From Ligustrum vulgare (taxonomy: Eukaryota > Streptophyta > Magnoliopsida > Lamiales > Oleaceae), in assembly GCA_963555705.1 (NCBI GenBank), contig OY743173.1, forward strand, positions 149,001 through 213,000: a stretch of 64,000 nucleotides of DNA, in the 5' to 3' direction. Made by a program: the position numbers and the translations under genes. The notes under the pieces are model-generated. The model was not told where the DNA came from and searched no databases. It saw only the letters and a program-made list of their open reading frames with translations. How positions within the stretch are numbered: position 1 is the stretch's first letter; every line of letters starts with the position of its first letter. Shown here piece after piece: positions 37,630 to 48,948 of this stretch.

Positions 37630-38105
37630 GCTTCAAAAAACTCATCTCGAGCTGCCCCCATCATTAGATCAGTGAGCAACTCTTGGTGCAATATTTTTAT
37701 GAAGGTATGTCACCGATGGATAGAAACATGATAGATGCTGCAAGCGGAGGTGCACTGATGAAAAAGATACCGGAACAAGCACGAGATTTAATCTCCAATA
37801 TGGCTGAGAACACTCAGCAGTTCAACTCCAACAGGGATATGCAAGTTCAGCGCGTAAATGAGGTGTGTAGTTCCAATATTGAAAGTAAACTTTCTGAACT
37901 AACAGACCTTGTAAAACAACTTGCTTTAGGGAAGTTAACAAGTCAAGACCTGTGGGATATGCGCAAATCTTGGGCATCCAACGGATGCGTTGTGTCCGGT
38001 GTTACAAGAGGGAAATGGTGAACAAGTAAATGCTACAGAGGGTTTTCCATTCCAAAGATAGCAGCACTGTAATACCCCAACTAAGAAAGCTTAAGAGAAT
38101 TGATA

Positions 38106-38240
38106 GGTACTACTCATACCAACAAGGTGTACCTTCTTTTCCGGAAGTCCATCGTTAGAAACTCTAAAGTTAAGCGTGCTTGACTTGGAGCAATTCTGGG
38201 ATGGGTGACCTCCTGGGAAGTTTTCTCGGGGAGCGTGCGA
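38106..38240 (+). other. 5S rRNA-like domain in Cassandra LTR 1
   Basis: AGTTAAGCGTGCTTG (box A region) and GGATGGGTGACCTCCTGGGA (box C region) match plant 5S rRNA, as does CATACCA near the 5' side. The rest has drifted, so this is not a 5S gene. It may act as an internal RNA polymerase III promoter. Confidence 0.85.
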
Positions 38241-38531
38241 GTGAGGACAAAGCATTCTGGAAAGACCCGTGTTGGTACGGTGGGGACAGTACGCCGTCAT
38301 CTAACGGCCGGGACAGCCCGTTAAGTGGGACCCGGGTCGTTACAAATGGTATCAGAGATGATCGCCAGCCGGAAATTGGGAACTAAGTGCTACACCATAT
38401 GGCGGGAGCCACCTCTAGAATCCCAACGCCTGGCAACAGATCCTCAGATGGGTTAAGCGCGACAAGGACGTCGCGAGTCTAACAGGGGGTGATTGTAATA
38501 CCCCAACTAAGAAAGCTTAAGAGAATTGATA

Positions 38532-38666
38532 GGTACTACTCATACCAACAAGGTGTACCTTCTTTTCCGGAAGTCCATCGTTAGAAACTCTAAAGTTAAG
38601 CGTGCTTGACTTGGAGCAATTATGGGATGGGTGACCTCCTGGGAAGTTTTCTCGAGGAGCGTGCGA
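38532..38666 (+). other. 5S rRNA-like domain in Cassandra LTR 2
   Basis: This is the copy 426 bp downstream of the first, with a few substitutions (TATGGGATGGG instead of TCTGGGATGGG, TCGAGGAG instead of TCGGGGAG). Both internal promoter boxes are kept. Confidence 0.85.
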
Positions 38667-38943
38667 GTGAGGACAAAGCATGCTGGAAAGACCCGTGTTG
38701 GTACGGTGGGGACAGTACGCCGTCATCTAACGGTCGGGACAGCCCGTTAAGTGGGACCCGGGTCGTTACAAGCACAATCCATACTCTAATACCTATAACC
38801 CAGGATGGAGGGATCACCCCAACCTAAGCTACAGAATTAACAAGCCCCCGAGTTTCATTTCCAACAAACCTCAAGGGCAATTTCAGCAACAAGGAACCTT
38901 CCAACAACAGGGGCAGTATCAGCAAAAACCACAAGGGTTAGGT

Positions 38944-39885
38944 ATGTCTCTTGAAGACATGGTAAAAACACTAGAAACTAACACATTACAATTTCAACAG
39001 GATGCAAAGTCTAGCATTCAAAATTTGGAGAACCAGATGAGCCAAATGGCCACCACCATCAACAGGTTGGAAGCACAATCCGGAGGTAAACTACCATCTC
39101 AGCCTAAGGTGAATCCTAAAAATGTTAGTGTCATCACTCTTCAGAATGGAAAAGAGGTTGAGGGGCCACAAATGAAACCTGTTACAGCTGAAGAGGAGGA
39201 AGTTGAAGAAGAAGGGCTCGGAAAGAAAAACAGCACTTCGCAAAACCCACATGTAAAATCCAACTCTAACTCAATTGCTAAATTGACTCCACCTCCTTTT
39301 CCTAGCAGGTTAGCAAAAGCGACTAAGGAGGGCAAGGAAAAGGATATACTGGAGATGTTCAGGAAAGTGAAAATCAACATTCAACTGTTAGTTGGAATCA
39401 AGCAAGTGCCCCGATATGAGAAGTTTTTGAAGGATCTGTGCACTAATAAGAGAAATCTAAAGGGAAACGAGATGGTAAGAATGGGTGAGTATGTATCTGC
39501 ACTTCTTCACAAAAAATCACCTCCCAAGTGTAAGGATCCAGGTATGATTACCATACCTTGTCAAATAGGCAATAAGAAAATAAATCGTGCTTTAATAGAC
39601 TTAGGAGCATCTATCAATGTAATGCCTAGGTCCACCTATGCTTCATTAAAACTTTCCAAACTGACTGAAACTAATGTTATAATTCAACTAGCCGATCGTT
39701 CTAATGCTTATCCTGACGGGGTAGTTGAAGACATTCTAGTGCAAGTAGGCGGGTTAGTATCTCCTGCAGATTTTTATGTATTGGACATGAATGATGACCA
39801 CTCTCCCAACTCTACTCCTATTTTGTTAGGCAGACCATTTCTAAAAACATCTAAGACCAAGATAGTAGTGGCTCACTTACCATGA
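38944..39885 (+). CDS. Athila-like gag C-terminus and aspartic protease, open frame
   Basis: The frame is 313 codons. The first ~60 residues form a helical Gln-rich coil (QFQQDAKSSIQNLENQMSQM). A Glu-rich acidic linker follows, then PPFPSRLAKATKEGKEKDIL. The protease core comes near residues 205-305: MITIPCQIGNKKINRALIDL followed by GASINVMP (Asp-Leu-Gly-Ala in place of Asp-Ser/Thr-Gly), a flap-like QLADRSNAYPDGVVEDI, and PILLGRPFL. The frame is a piece of the gag-pol polyprotein, so the ATG at 38944 need not be a real start. It is followed by a short frame at 39882-40106, after which pol homology stops. Confidence 0.85.
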   Translation: MSLEDMVKTLETNTLQFQQDAKSSIQNLENQMSQMATTINRLEAQSGGKLPSQPKVNPKNVSVITLQNGKEVEGPQMKPVTAEEEEVEEEGLGKKNSTSQNPHVKSNSNSIAKLTPPPFPSRLAKATKEGKEKDILEMFRKVKINIQLLVGIKQVPRYEKFLKDLCTNKRNLKGNEMVRMGEYVSALLHKKSPPKCKDPGMITIPCQIGNKKINRALIDLGASINVMPRSTYASLKLSKLTETNVIIQLADRSNAYPDGVVEDILVQVGGLVSPADFYVLDMNDDHSPNSTPILLGRPFLKTSKTKIVVAHLP

Positions 39886-40106
39886 AATTTGATAATGAGA
39901 TTATTCAATTCAATATTTATGATTCCGTGAAAAATCATGATGATGATAATCCTGTTCATCCTGTTAATGTAATTGATTCTTCAATACATGAAATTTTTGA
40001 ACTTGGTGGAAAGGACTGTCCAAAGTCACCACAATCAGGTAAAATCTCTCAGGTCGCATCACCAATTTCTAATGAAGAGCTTCTACCCCTATTTTGCAGG
40101 CACTAA
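39882..40106 (+). pseudogene. Post-protease fragment of the Athila-like polyprotein
   Basis: It continues the polyprotein in another frame (MKFDNEIIQFNIYDSVK). The step from 39885 to 39882 is a frameshift. Reverse transcriptase should follow but does not. Confidence 0.6.
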
Positions 40107-41954
40107 TGAAGAGCATGAAGAAGAAATTGAGTTTTGGGAGCCCAGTTGATCCCAGATGAAGAAGGAAGCAAACCGTTGAGCCAACGACAGTAAACAAAGG
40201 TGCTGCTCGAGAAGCAACTCGAGAGGGGAATTTTTTTTACTCTCTCATTTTTTTCTTTGTTATTATGTTCATTCCATTTTACAAAAAAATAAAAATAAAT
40301 TAAATTAAAAATAAATATAAAAAATTGGGGCAGAAGTTTAGTTACGGCCCCATTCATGTCGCTCACGGCCGTAACTCAGTTTTCATGATTTCCATCACAA
40401 GTTTAGTTACGGCCGTAAATACGTTTTTCAAGGTCGTAACTAAATTAAGCAAAAAAAATTTCATTCAGCGACAAACTTACGGCCGTAAGAAAATCATTTC
40501 ACGACCGTAATTATCATGCAAAAAAAAACATGTCCCCTCCTTTGATTTCATTCACATCCCATCTTTTGTTTGGTAGTGTCACGTTCCACATTGAGGACAA
40601 TGTGGAATTCAAGTGTGGGGGGATGATTATCTATTATCTTTTGTTATCCCTGCTTTATTTATCTTCATTTAGTTTTTTGTTAGTTAGCTTTAATTGTGCT
40701 TAAACCCACAGTTCGATTTAATAGGAAGCGGCCTTACTTGTGATAATTTTGAACCACCAACTACTTAAATTGCATAATCGGACAAAGAATGAGCACATAG
40801 AGATGAGTTTTCCAATAATTTCTGAATTAGTTTGAAAATGGGGACAAATTGAAAAATTTCTGCAACCTAATTGAGTCAAACCAAAACTGATATGATAAAA
40901 TACCACCCCGAGTAACTCCATTCTATCTTTGTCCACTAGATTTTGAGTTTTTTGAACCCATAGAGAAGGGATTCGCAAGCTTTTGTTGATTAAAGATCCT
41001 GTTGTGGTCTAAGTCTAAGAAGTTGCAAATATTATCTTGTGTTGAGCGATGGTTGTGTAATGAACTGAATTCAGGGGAGTGTAATTCTATCTTGTGCCAA
41101 TTGGTGATTGTGTAATAATTTGAACAAAAGAGAAAAAGTTGTAGTCTGTACTCGGGAAAAAAGAGAGAGAGAAAAAGTAATGAAAAGGAAGTTTGGTCAA
41201 GAAAATTAGTAGTTGAGGAAGTCAAACACTCAACTTGTGAAAAAAAAAAAAGAAAAATTTCAAGTGTTAACTAAGTTGGGTAGCGGGAAACAATGAAGTC
41301 TATATTGAGAGTAAATGAAGTAATATCATTGTGAATTGACTTGGTTTGCGAAGTTTCGTCCCGACTTAGCCTAAATATTTCATTATATCCTACCCAACCT
41401 GAAGTCCCGTTACAACCAAATAAAGACATTTACTTTGTACTTGTGTTATTGTTGGTTCCGGTTATGACAGTTGAGCAGTCCGTGGTAATAGATTCTCCAT
41501 GCAGTGAGTTGAGTAAAAAATTTCACCCTTATACACTTTGTGTGGAGAGAAATATCTAGTGAGGGTGTTAACTCTCATTATATATGCTTATGAGTGGTTT
41601 GAATTGCTTGGTCTATATTCTGTGCTTTCAAGTTGGCCAAAAAACTAACACCCATATAGTAAATCATTGATAGAGGTTAAGAGAGAACTCACGAGAGGTG
41701 GGAGGATACAAGCCACATTGGGAAATGAATTGGCCCGGGGGTATTGATTTTCATTTCTATTCAGAGGATATTGGATGATGCATCTCTTGCACACACTAAC
41801 ACACTCCGGTTATGCAATTGAATTTTCATGCTAAAAGAGAAGTGGGCTGTAACCTTGACTTTCCGATTGTAGGTCTATCTTTTTGTTTGAGTTATGTTTC
41901 TTTTCTTTCACATCATTATTCGAGGACGAACAATGGTTTAAGAGTGGGGGGATT
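40107..41954 (+). other. Athila-like post-pol region with palindrome cluster and polypurine tract
   Basis: There is no gene here. TTACGGCCGTAA-type palindromes cluster at 40341-40512. A conserved box ACATTGAGGACAATGTGG lies near 40587-40605 and is followed by AAGTGTGGGGGGATG. The region ends with TTCGAGGACGAACAATGG and the tract AGAGTGGGGGGATT (41941-41954) directly before the LTR. The second Athila-like element shares both boxes. Confidence 0.75.
40341..40512. repeat. Cluster of TTACGGCCGTAA palindromes, cluster 1
   Basis: Perfect copies lie at 40407-40418 and 40477-40488, with near-copies at about 40342, 40363, 40431 and 40501. Confidence 0.9.
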
Positions 41955-43584
41955 TGATAAGTGATTTATTAGCATGTATTTAATTCACTTATTATCTTAT
42001 TTTGTTATTAGTTTGATCATATTGAAGTATCGTTTAATGCATTTTCATTTATTGTGCTATGTAATGTCAAAAAGAAGAAAAGAAAGAAAACAGGACCAAA
42101 GAAATACAAAAAAATCAAGAAGTGAGGTTCAAGGGCATATTCAAAGAGCTCCAAATCAATAATGACATGTGGGAAGAAGATTAGAGGCAAAAATTGTGGT
42201 CAAAAAAGGTTTGGGGTGAAGATAGAAATCAAAAACCCACAAGGATTGTGATTATGAATTTTAGTCAGATATTGAAGCTCAATTTTGTCATAGAAGACTT
42301 TCGAATTTTGGAACAGAGATTTCACAGAGAATTGTAGATATTTGAGTTTTATTTCCAATGCAACTGAATAACCATAATCGGATATCAGGAGAGAAAGTTA
42401 TGACTAAAACATCGAGCATAGGCTCTTCTCGGCAGAGATGCACTTATGGCCGTAAATGAAAAAGTTACGGCCGTAACTTCCAAATTCTGAGAATTTTCAG
42501 TAGCTCACTTACGGCCGTAAATGACAAAGTTACGGCCGTAACTTTATCGGGAAGTAATTTCCTAATCTGGTTCAAGGCTTATCTTTGGTACATCTTGTGG
42601 GTAAAATTAGGGCACGATTTTGGGAGTATTAAAGGAGCAAAATCACCACAAAAATGAGGCGGGACATTGAAGAAAAATAGAGAGAAACTAGGGAAAAATA
42701 AAGAGCATTCTTGGGAGATTTTTTAGCACAAGAGTATCCAATGCAAGGGGAATCCAAGAATCAACTTGAAGAATACTCCACAACCATACTAGGCTAAATT
42801 ATATGTCTTGTTCAAAGGAGAAGTTGTGTTAACTTGATTATATTATTTTCTTTTTCAACAAATTAGTAGCGTGAATTTATTCCTTTATTTCAATTGTTGG
42901 GTTATTATGTTTTGAATGTCCGTTGAATTTATTTGATTAATAGTTTGATTTGGCCAATTGGATTATTGATCTTTGGATTCATGAAAATGCTATGTTTAGA
43001 TTCTTGATTTGTAATTGTCACTGAATCTTTACTTTAGTAGCAAATAAGTCTCGCGCAGGTTTAGTAATAATTCAATTTGGATTGATTAATTAGAGCTTGT
43101 GAAATTAACGATCCAATTCAATCTATTCTTCTAGATTTTCATACTAGTCGTGCATTAAATCCTAAGAGCTTGTTTAGGATTGTCCGTGGCTAGAATTGGT
43201 TCGAATAGCTTTTTTTGAATCAATACACATAAGGAAGAATTTAGATAATAAGAGCTTGTTGATTATTTATGATTGATAATTGAATTAGGGATAGAAACAC
43301 GTTACAAGGAAGGGTATAACATTAATTAAGGGTATAACCGAACCCGAGAACAATATTTCTTCTCATATTATCTCTCTAGTCATATTTAATTATTTATTTT
43401 TATGCATATTTTTCATTCAAGCAATTTCAAACAACAAACCCCCCATTCCATTCTAATTGATCAAACAACTAAAATTAGTTTCCGTTCCTCGTGGGATCGA
43501 CCCTTACTCTCGCTACTACATTATTAATTAATATTTAGCGAGTAAGGAATTATTTATTATTTTTGTGCATTGCGACACGCATCA
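41955..43584 (+). mobile_element. Athila-like 3' LTR, full length (1630 bp)
   Basis: It starts TGATAAGTGATT immediately after the purine tract and ends ACACGCATCA. Its last 642 bp match the truncated 5' LTR. It contains the palindrome cluster at 42444-42541. The duplicated target site cannot be checked because the 5' LTR start is lost. Confidence 0.9.
42444..42541. repeat. Cluster of TTACGGCCGTAA palindromes, cluster 2 (LTR)
   Basis: Four motifs lie at 42444, 42465, 42509 and 42530; three are perfect 12-bp palindromes and the first has one change. They are arranged as two pairs, each with a 21-bp start-to-start spacing. Confidence 0.93.
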
Positions 43585-45194
43585 CTTGTGACAATGTGTG
43601 CATTGATTAAGTGAGAATCTATCTTGATTATTACATAAATTAAAAACCACTTATTTAGTTGAAAATTATGAAGTTTGTGAATCTTCAAGTTTTAAATTGA
43701 TGTCTTTCCAAATATATGAAAGTGAAGTTTCATGTGTGAGATTTTAACCTTAGTAAGATATCAATCATTCAATATCTTAAAGTCTAGTCATTATGATGAG
43801 TATGTTATATTATTTAAATAGCATGATATAAGTGTTGAACCATGTAAATCTCACTTGCTTGGACTGTATGAGGAATAAATATATGTTACATTTATTCATA
43901 GTATAAATGCTAAATTATTGTATACTAAATAGATTTGGTATATGAGATAATTATATGGCATGAATATTACACAAATGATAAATATTTATCATACAACAAT
44001 AAAGTATTTATCTCTTAAAATATGTGAATTATTTGTAGATAAATAAAATACTTGCTTTTAATTACATAGATACGCAAATATCTTATTTGAGAAATTTGAG
44101 AAATTTGAACAATTAGAGATATGTTTGCCATTCATAAAATACATTTCATGAAATTTTTTGTTCAAATTTTGTTATTATCTTATTTCATACTATTGTGTTT
44201 AATCAAGTTTGATTATTTTTCTTGTATAATTTGAGAAAGTATCCAAGATGATATAATAGAACGAGTCTAACAATTTTGTTCATGGAATTAAGATTCTATT
44301 TCTTTCAATTGAGAGAGAATTACGAGAACCATTTCTTTTATCGAGAAAACAGATTGTAATATAAAGTTAGATTCTTTCATTGAGTGAAAGAATAATTTTG
44401 AGTCTACCCTAGAAGTGTGGGGGTAGTACAATTGAACTTTAAAATAAAGTTTAAAATAATATTATTTTGAAGTCTATAAAGTGCACAAAATAGACTACAA
44501 AATATTGTTAAACATTTGACAAGTGTTGTCAAATAATTGTGAAGTGATCACATATATATTTACAAGAAGTCTAGACATAAACATGTAAAATTTAATCAAA
44601 GAGTGATTCAATAACTTGTGAAAAAGTTGAGCTAAAACTTGACTTTATATCTTATGCAAAATCATAAGAATATAATCGAGTAGGGTGGAGTAAATATCCG
44701 CTAATGACAGCATCTCCACCCGTCTTTACTAAATGAGTAATTCACCAGTTCAAAGGATAACAATCAGTCATTCGATAAGTGGATAGTTTCAACACTTTGT
44801 CAAAAAATACCTCATTCTAGATTAAAAGTGTTGGTTGTTACGATTGGAGAGTTGAGTTTACAATTCTTAATGAAGTTCAGAATTACAAGTATCTCTAAAT
44901 GTAACAAATATATTAGAAGAACTTCACTTATAAGAACTTAAAAGTGGTTCCAGGAAAGTTTGGAGTTACTTTCTGAAAAGTTCACGAATCGGATGGAACA
45001 AAAGACTTGAGTGTTGTGTGTGTGATGTTGCCGGTATTTTCATATGGAATAGGTTCAAAGCTACGGTTACCTGGGATTTTGATAATGCTTTGGTTTGTTT
45101 ACACTAAAGAAAGGTTCAAATTGAAAAATACCTTATTGTATGCATCACACCTTTATAAAATGAGTTGGTGAAGATATTTGAACAAGTGGGGGAT
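43585..45194 (+). other. AT-rich 3' internal region of a probable copia-type element
   Basis: No coding region is visible. It ends AACAAGTGGGGGATTG directly before TGTTGAAATATTG, the usual arrangement of polypurine tract and LTR start. It contains the hairpin CTTTCATTGAGTGAAAG (44374-44390). The rest of the element was not found in the window. Confidence 0.5.
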
Positions 45195-45207
45195 TGTTGA
45201 AATATTG

Positions 45208-48200
45208 TATAGCGACCCAGAATTTTTATGCAATAAATAATTATTTTAATATTTAGAAAATTGTGTCGCTACTATTTCATTTATTATTTTGAAATTAACG
45301 CCGCGACGAATTCGTCTAGCCAAGTCAAGAAATATCGAATTTGTTCGATTTTAAATTAAAATCCGAATTTCTAAAAATATGTTATTTAATTATTTATTCA
45401 AAGTATTATTTCAAAATCATTTTAAATTCCAAATTATTAAAGATATCTAATTAATTATCTTAAATTAAACATTTGCCTAATTATGCTAGTATCCCATTAA
45501 TTATTTTTATTCTTTCTTTTTCTTTTTAAATTATTTTCCTTCTCCATTCATCATCACTACCATCTCGGTTGAACACCACCACAATTCTCTCTTTATACCA
45601 TTAGAATCTTCATCATTCATCACACACATGGCAACTCACATTTTATTCCACCTTTACATCTAATATTCTCCAACATCATCATTCTCATCACCTTAATAGC
45701 CGAAAGCATTCATCTTCATCACCATTCAGAAATCACCCTCACTGCCAATTGAACATTCAATATCAAAATCAATCTCCAAACCAATCTCTGATTCATCATC
45801 ATCATCACCAAACAGCAACCTCGTTATTTGTTTCGGAAGCCACAACTTCGATCTCGATTTCCAGCTTTGATTTAACCATCAATCTCGCACCCAATCAGCT
45901 CAGAACTTAGCTGCTATCTCCATGCCACTCACGCACCCACTGCAGCATCACCACCACCAGCGCCCAACTACCTCAAGCCACTACAACCAATTCAGACCAC
46001 CACCTCGCCATTTATCATCATCAATGTCAAAACCACCGATCACACACTGCCCTTCAGTTGGACACCCAACCGAATCCCAAACCTAGTCCCAAATCAATCA
46101 TCCAAAATAAAAACCCAAACCAAGAAATAGATGAAGCCCAGTTACTCACCTTGACTGCCGCCATCTTAACCGGATTTTGGTCGGAAGAACTGCGAACCCT
46201 AGCTTCGGTTTCACCCTAAAATCGCCCCCAAATCAGCCCAGAAACTATCCTATTTTGCACCCTCTCCACTCCTCGTAACCAGCGCCGGCGAAATCACCAG
46301 CAGAACACCTCGCTCGTGGCCTGGCGTCGCTGCGTCTCCTCCATCGCCGTCGCCATCCTCCGTCTCTTCTCTCGATCAGATATGAAGAAAGAAATGATAT
46401 TGTTAATATTAATATTTTGATTTCGAGAATTTGCAATTTGGTCCCTGAAGTTTTAAAGTTATTTCAAATCAGTCTCTATGTTTTAAAAATGTTTTATTTC
46501 AGTCTTTTCAGCTTTTAAACTTATCAATTTCAGCCCTTAAGTTTTAAATGAGTTTAATCAGTCCCTCATTTTTAAAATCTATTATTCAGTCCCTGCTGAT
46601 TTACTTTATTTTAAGCTCAAGTTTCAAAAGTATTCATTTGAGTCCCTCAACTATCAAAAGTATCTATTTTAGTCCCTCAACTTTCAAAAGTATTCATTTT
46701 AGTCCCTCAACTTTCAAAACATCAATTTTAGTCCTCAAATTATAATTTATCATTTTGAACTATATATTCGATAGACTAAAGTGACTTATTGGCTAAGACG
46801 AAGCGTACGGAGAATTTAAAGAAATTGAAGTCATTCCCGCTCAACTTTGCACTCGTCGGATTTGAGGTAGACTCGCACTTATTAATTAATTTAAATTATG
46901 ATTTCATATGAATGTCATGTGACTTGTGAAAGTCAATTTTTAAGAAAAACAAGTATGTTTTTATGAAAGGTAAATATACCTTATGTTGTTATGAAAAGTA
47001 AGTATGTTTTTATGAAAAGAAAATATACTTTATGTTTTTACGAAAAGTAAGTATACCCTATGCTTCACGAAAATGTTTTTTTGGATCATTGCTATGAAAT
47101 CAATCTACCAAGATTGTTTTGGGTCCCATATGATAAGTTATGATATGTTAAGGGGACCGGAGTTTTAGTAGCGCTACACATAAGAATTCTTGCCACCTAA
47201 GTTCGGTAACATTCTTGTGTCTCCTATGTTTATGAGGATTTGCCACGAAGTTCGGTAAAATTCCTATCTTTCCATATGTTTATGAGGATTTACCACCTAA
47301 GTTCGGTAAAATTCCTGTCGCATATGTTTATGAGGATTTCGATCCTATCTTATGTTATGATGCAATTGATCCCTATGAATTTCAGAAAAATTATGCTTGG
47401 TATACTTACTACATAAGAATTCTTGCCACCTAAGTTCGGTAAAATTCTTATGTTTATGAGGATTTCGATATTATCCTATGTTATGATGAAAACTTACTGT
47501 TATTATGATTTTACTGCGTAAGAATTCTTGCCACCTAAGTTCGGTAAAGTTCTTGTGTCTATTTATGTTTATGAGGATTTAAATCCTATCTTATGTTATG
47601 CTTTCAAAAGAAATTATGCTTGGCATAATTAAAATGTTTTATAAGTATATGGTTTTCAAAGAACTGTTTTCAAAGAGATGTTTTCAAAGAGCATATGATT
47701 TGCAAAATATGTCCCGTGCTGTAATGCACAATATGAGTTTTATCAAGAGCAGTTTTATAAAGAAGCTCTATCAATGCCCGTTTTATAAAGAGCCGGGATT
47801 TATGTGTTTAATCATCTTATAAATTAAATTAATATGCGATGAGTCTACTGAGTATTTCCCCCATGAAATACTCACCCTACTTTTAACAGTTTTGCAGATT
47901 TCGGAGACGGTGGCGAGCGATGAATGATGGTGGCAATAATCGTTGAACGGTTGAAAGTTTGACGTTAATGATTTCCGTATTTTCCAAACAATCGAATAAT
48001 TTAGAGAAGTTCATTTATTGAGAAATTATGATATTGGCAATTTCTTTACAATATTAATGGTTCGATTTACTATTTCAAATGGTTTCATAAATGTTTTCAA
48101 TTTTAGCGGCCATTACAGTTTATTTAATGTTGCCAAAAATGAATTTCAATTATTTCTTCCGCAAAAATATTATTCGAAAAATTTAGACAGAAAATGACGT

Positions 48201-48235
48201 AGTGAATCGGGTTATACGGAACTCGGGGCGCTACA
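45208..48235 (+). mobile_element. Solo LARD LTR (3028 bp)
   Basis: This is the same LTR family as at 21215 and 56655, in the opposite orientation, flanked by a perfect 5-bp duplication TATTG (45203-45207 and 48236-48240). It begins TATAGCGACCC and ends GGGGCGCTACA, so its termini are TA...CA. Its middle is closer to the LTR at 56655 than to the array at 21215. Recombination between two LTRs of one insertion most likely left it. Confidence 0.93.
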
Positions 48236-48360
48236 TATTGTGTTTCCAAATGATTGTTCAAATATTTATTAAAGATCATAAATAAATTAAAAACTAAATC
48301 ACTACAAAGAGGTATTGAAAAGAAGATAAAAGAATGAGAAAAAATCGAAAAATTGAAAGG

Positions 48361-48451
48361 CCATGCGATTGCACGGTGATCTGATTTAAAAACAGATTGT
48401 GAATTCGGTGTGCCATGCGTTTGCATGGCACATTACCATGCGATCGCATAG
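48361..48451. repeat. Cluster of CCATGCGATCGCATGG-type palindromes
   Basis: Three 16-bp motifs lie at 48361-48376 (CCATGCGATTGCACGG), 48413-48428 (CCATGCGTTTGCATGG) and 48436-48451 (CCATGCGATCGCATAG). Confidence 0.88.
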
Positions 48452-48948
48452 TGTTTCCTGACAGGAACCTTTTGGTGCCTAAGTTGGTTTTTCGGCCCCA
48501 AAAGGTTCCCTTTTGTCCAAGATCATTTTACAATATGCAAAACAAGAGAAAACACCCATTAATTATAGAGATTATTTCCACTAAAATATACTCATTTTAT
48601 CATTGTTCTTTGTTCCTCCTCCATGTATTCACTGTGCTTATGAATTCTTGATCTGTAGGCTTGATTAATTAGCTAAAACATTTTCTATTTAACCTTTTAG
48701 AATCTCGATCGATTGAGAGGGGACAAGTGTACTTTTAGGACAACGTTTAATCACGTGTTCAAGTCTCTCATTTGATTCCATTATTATGTGTTGTTACATT
48801 AATTTCCAAGTTTTCTAGTGGATGTTTCAAAGTGATTTGGCTTCTGATTTTTCATGTGAAACTCAATGACTTCGTCTCCAACCTCTCGAGGTAAGTTAAT
48901 TTTTATAACATTTGGTACAATAAATTTACAATGTTCTAAGAAGCAACA

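Larger units (their letters stand above)
38068..38770 (+). mobile_element. Cassandra TRIM element, complete
   Basis: Two 277-bp LTRs (38068-38344 and 38494-38770), TGTAATACCCC...GTCGTTACA, enclose a 149-bp internal region. This has a tRNA-iMet primer site TGGTATCAGAG (38347-38357) and a purine tract AACAGGGGGTGAT (38481-38493). The 5-bp duplication AGCAC flanks it (38063-38067 and 38771-38775). Both LTRs hold 5S rRNA-like sequence, the hallmark of Cassandra. It has no coding capacity and sits in the Athila gag. Confidence 0.95.
20762..38943 (+). pseudogene. Athila-like gag, interrupted by a LARD array and a Cassandra element
   Basis: The coding pieces are 20762-21214, 37630-38067 and 38771-38943. 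The first has FRGHPGEDPYRHLKEFHVIC, MRPMGITEEQIKMRAFPFSL and RQNNGESLYEYWESF. Coding resumes across the 5-bp duplication as FKKLISSCPHH, then a CAG-to-TAG type stop, then ISEQLLVQYFYEGMSPMDRN. The third piece resumes after Cassandra with NPYSNTYNPGWRDHPNLSY. An earlier stop occurs at about 21086 (TAG just before the MKRLFLEKY block). Gag would form the particle. Confidence 0.9.
19867..43584 (+). mobile_element. Athila-like Ty3/gypsy element with two nested insertions; RT, RNase H and integrase missing
   Basis: The parts are: a truncated 5' LTR (19867-20507), a primer-binding site, gag from 20762, protease (38944-39885), a long post-pol region, a polypurine tract and a full 3' LTR (41955-43584). 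Gag is interrupted at 21215-37629 and 38068-38770 by younger elements, each with its own target duplication. Without them, the element is about 6.6 kb. Gag motifs (DAATDWLYCKPSRSVTTW, LFLEKYLPGSRAGTIRKEI) and the GALID/LGASINVMP protease type match the Athila lineage. No RT or integrase motif occurs, so this is a deletion derivative. Confidence 0.9.
45195..48948 (+). mobile_element. Probable copia-type 3' LTR, split by a solo LARD LTR
   Basis: It starts TGTTGAAATATTG at 45195 after the purine tract, is interrupted at 45208-48235, and resumes as TATTGTGTTTCC. An end at CAACA (48944-48948) would mirror the TGTTG start and give an LTR of about 720 bp, but this end is a guess. Palindromic CCATGCGATCGCATAG-type motifs lie at 48361-48451. 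Confidence 0.55.

Noticed and set aside
38106..38666. Genuine 5S rRNA genes in tandem
   Set aside because: Only the internal promoter regions match 5S; the rest is diverged, and the copies lie in LTRs with a primer site between them.
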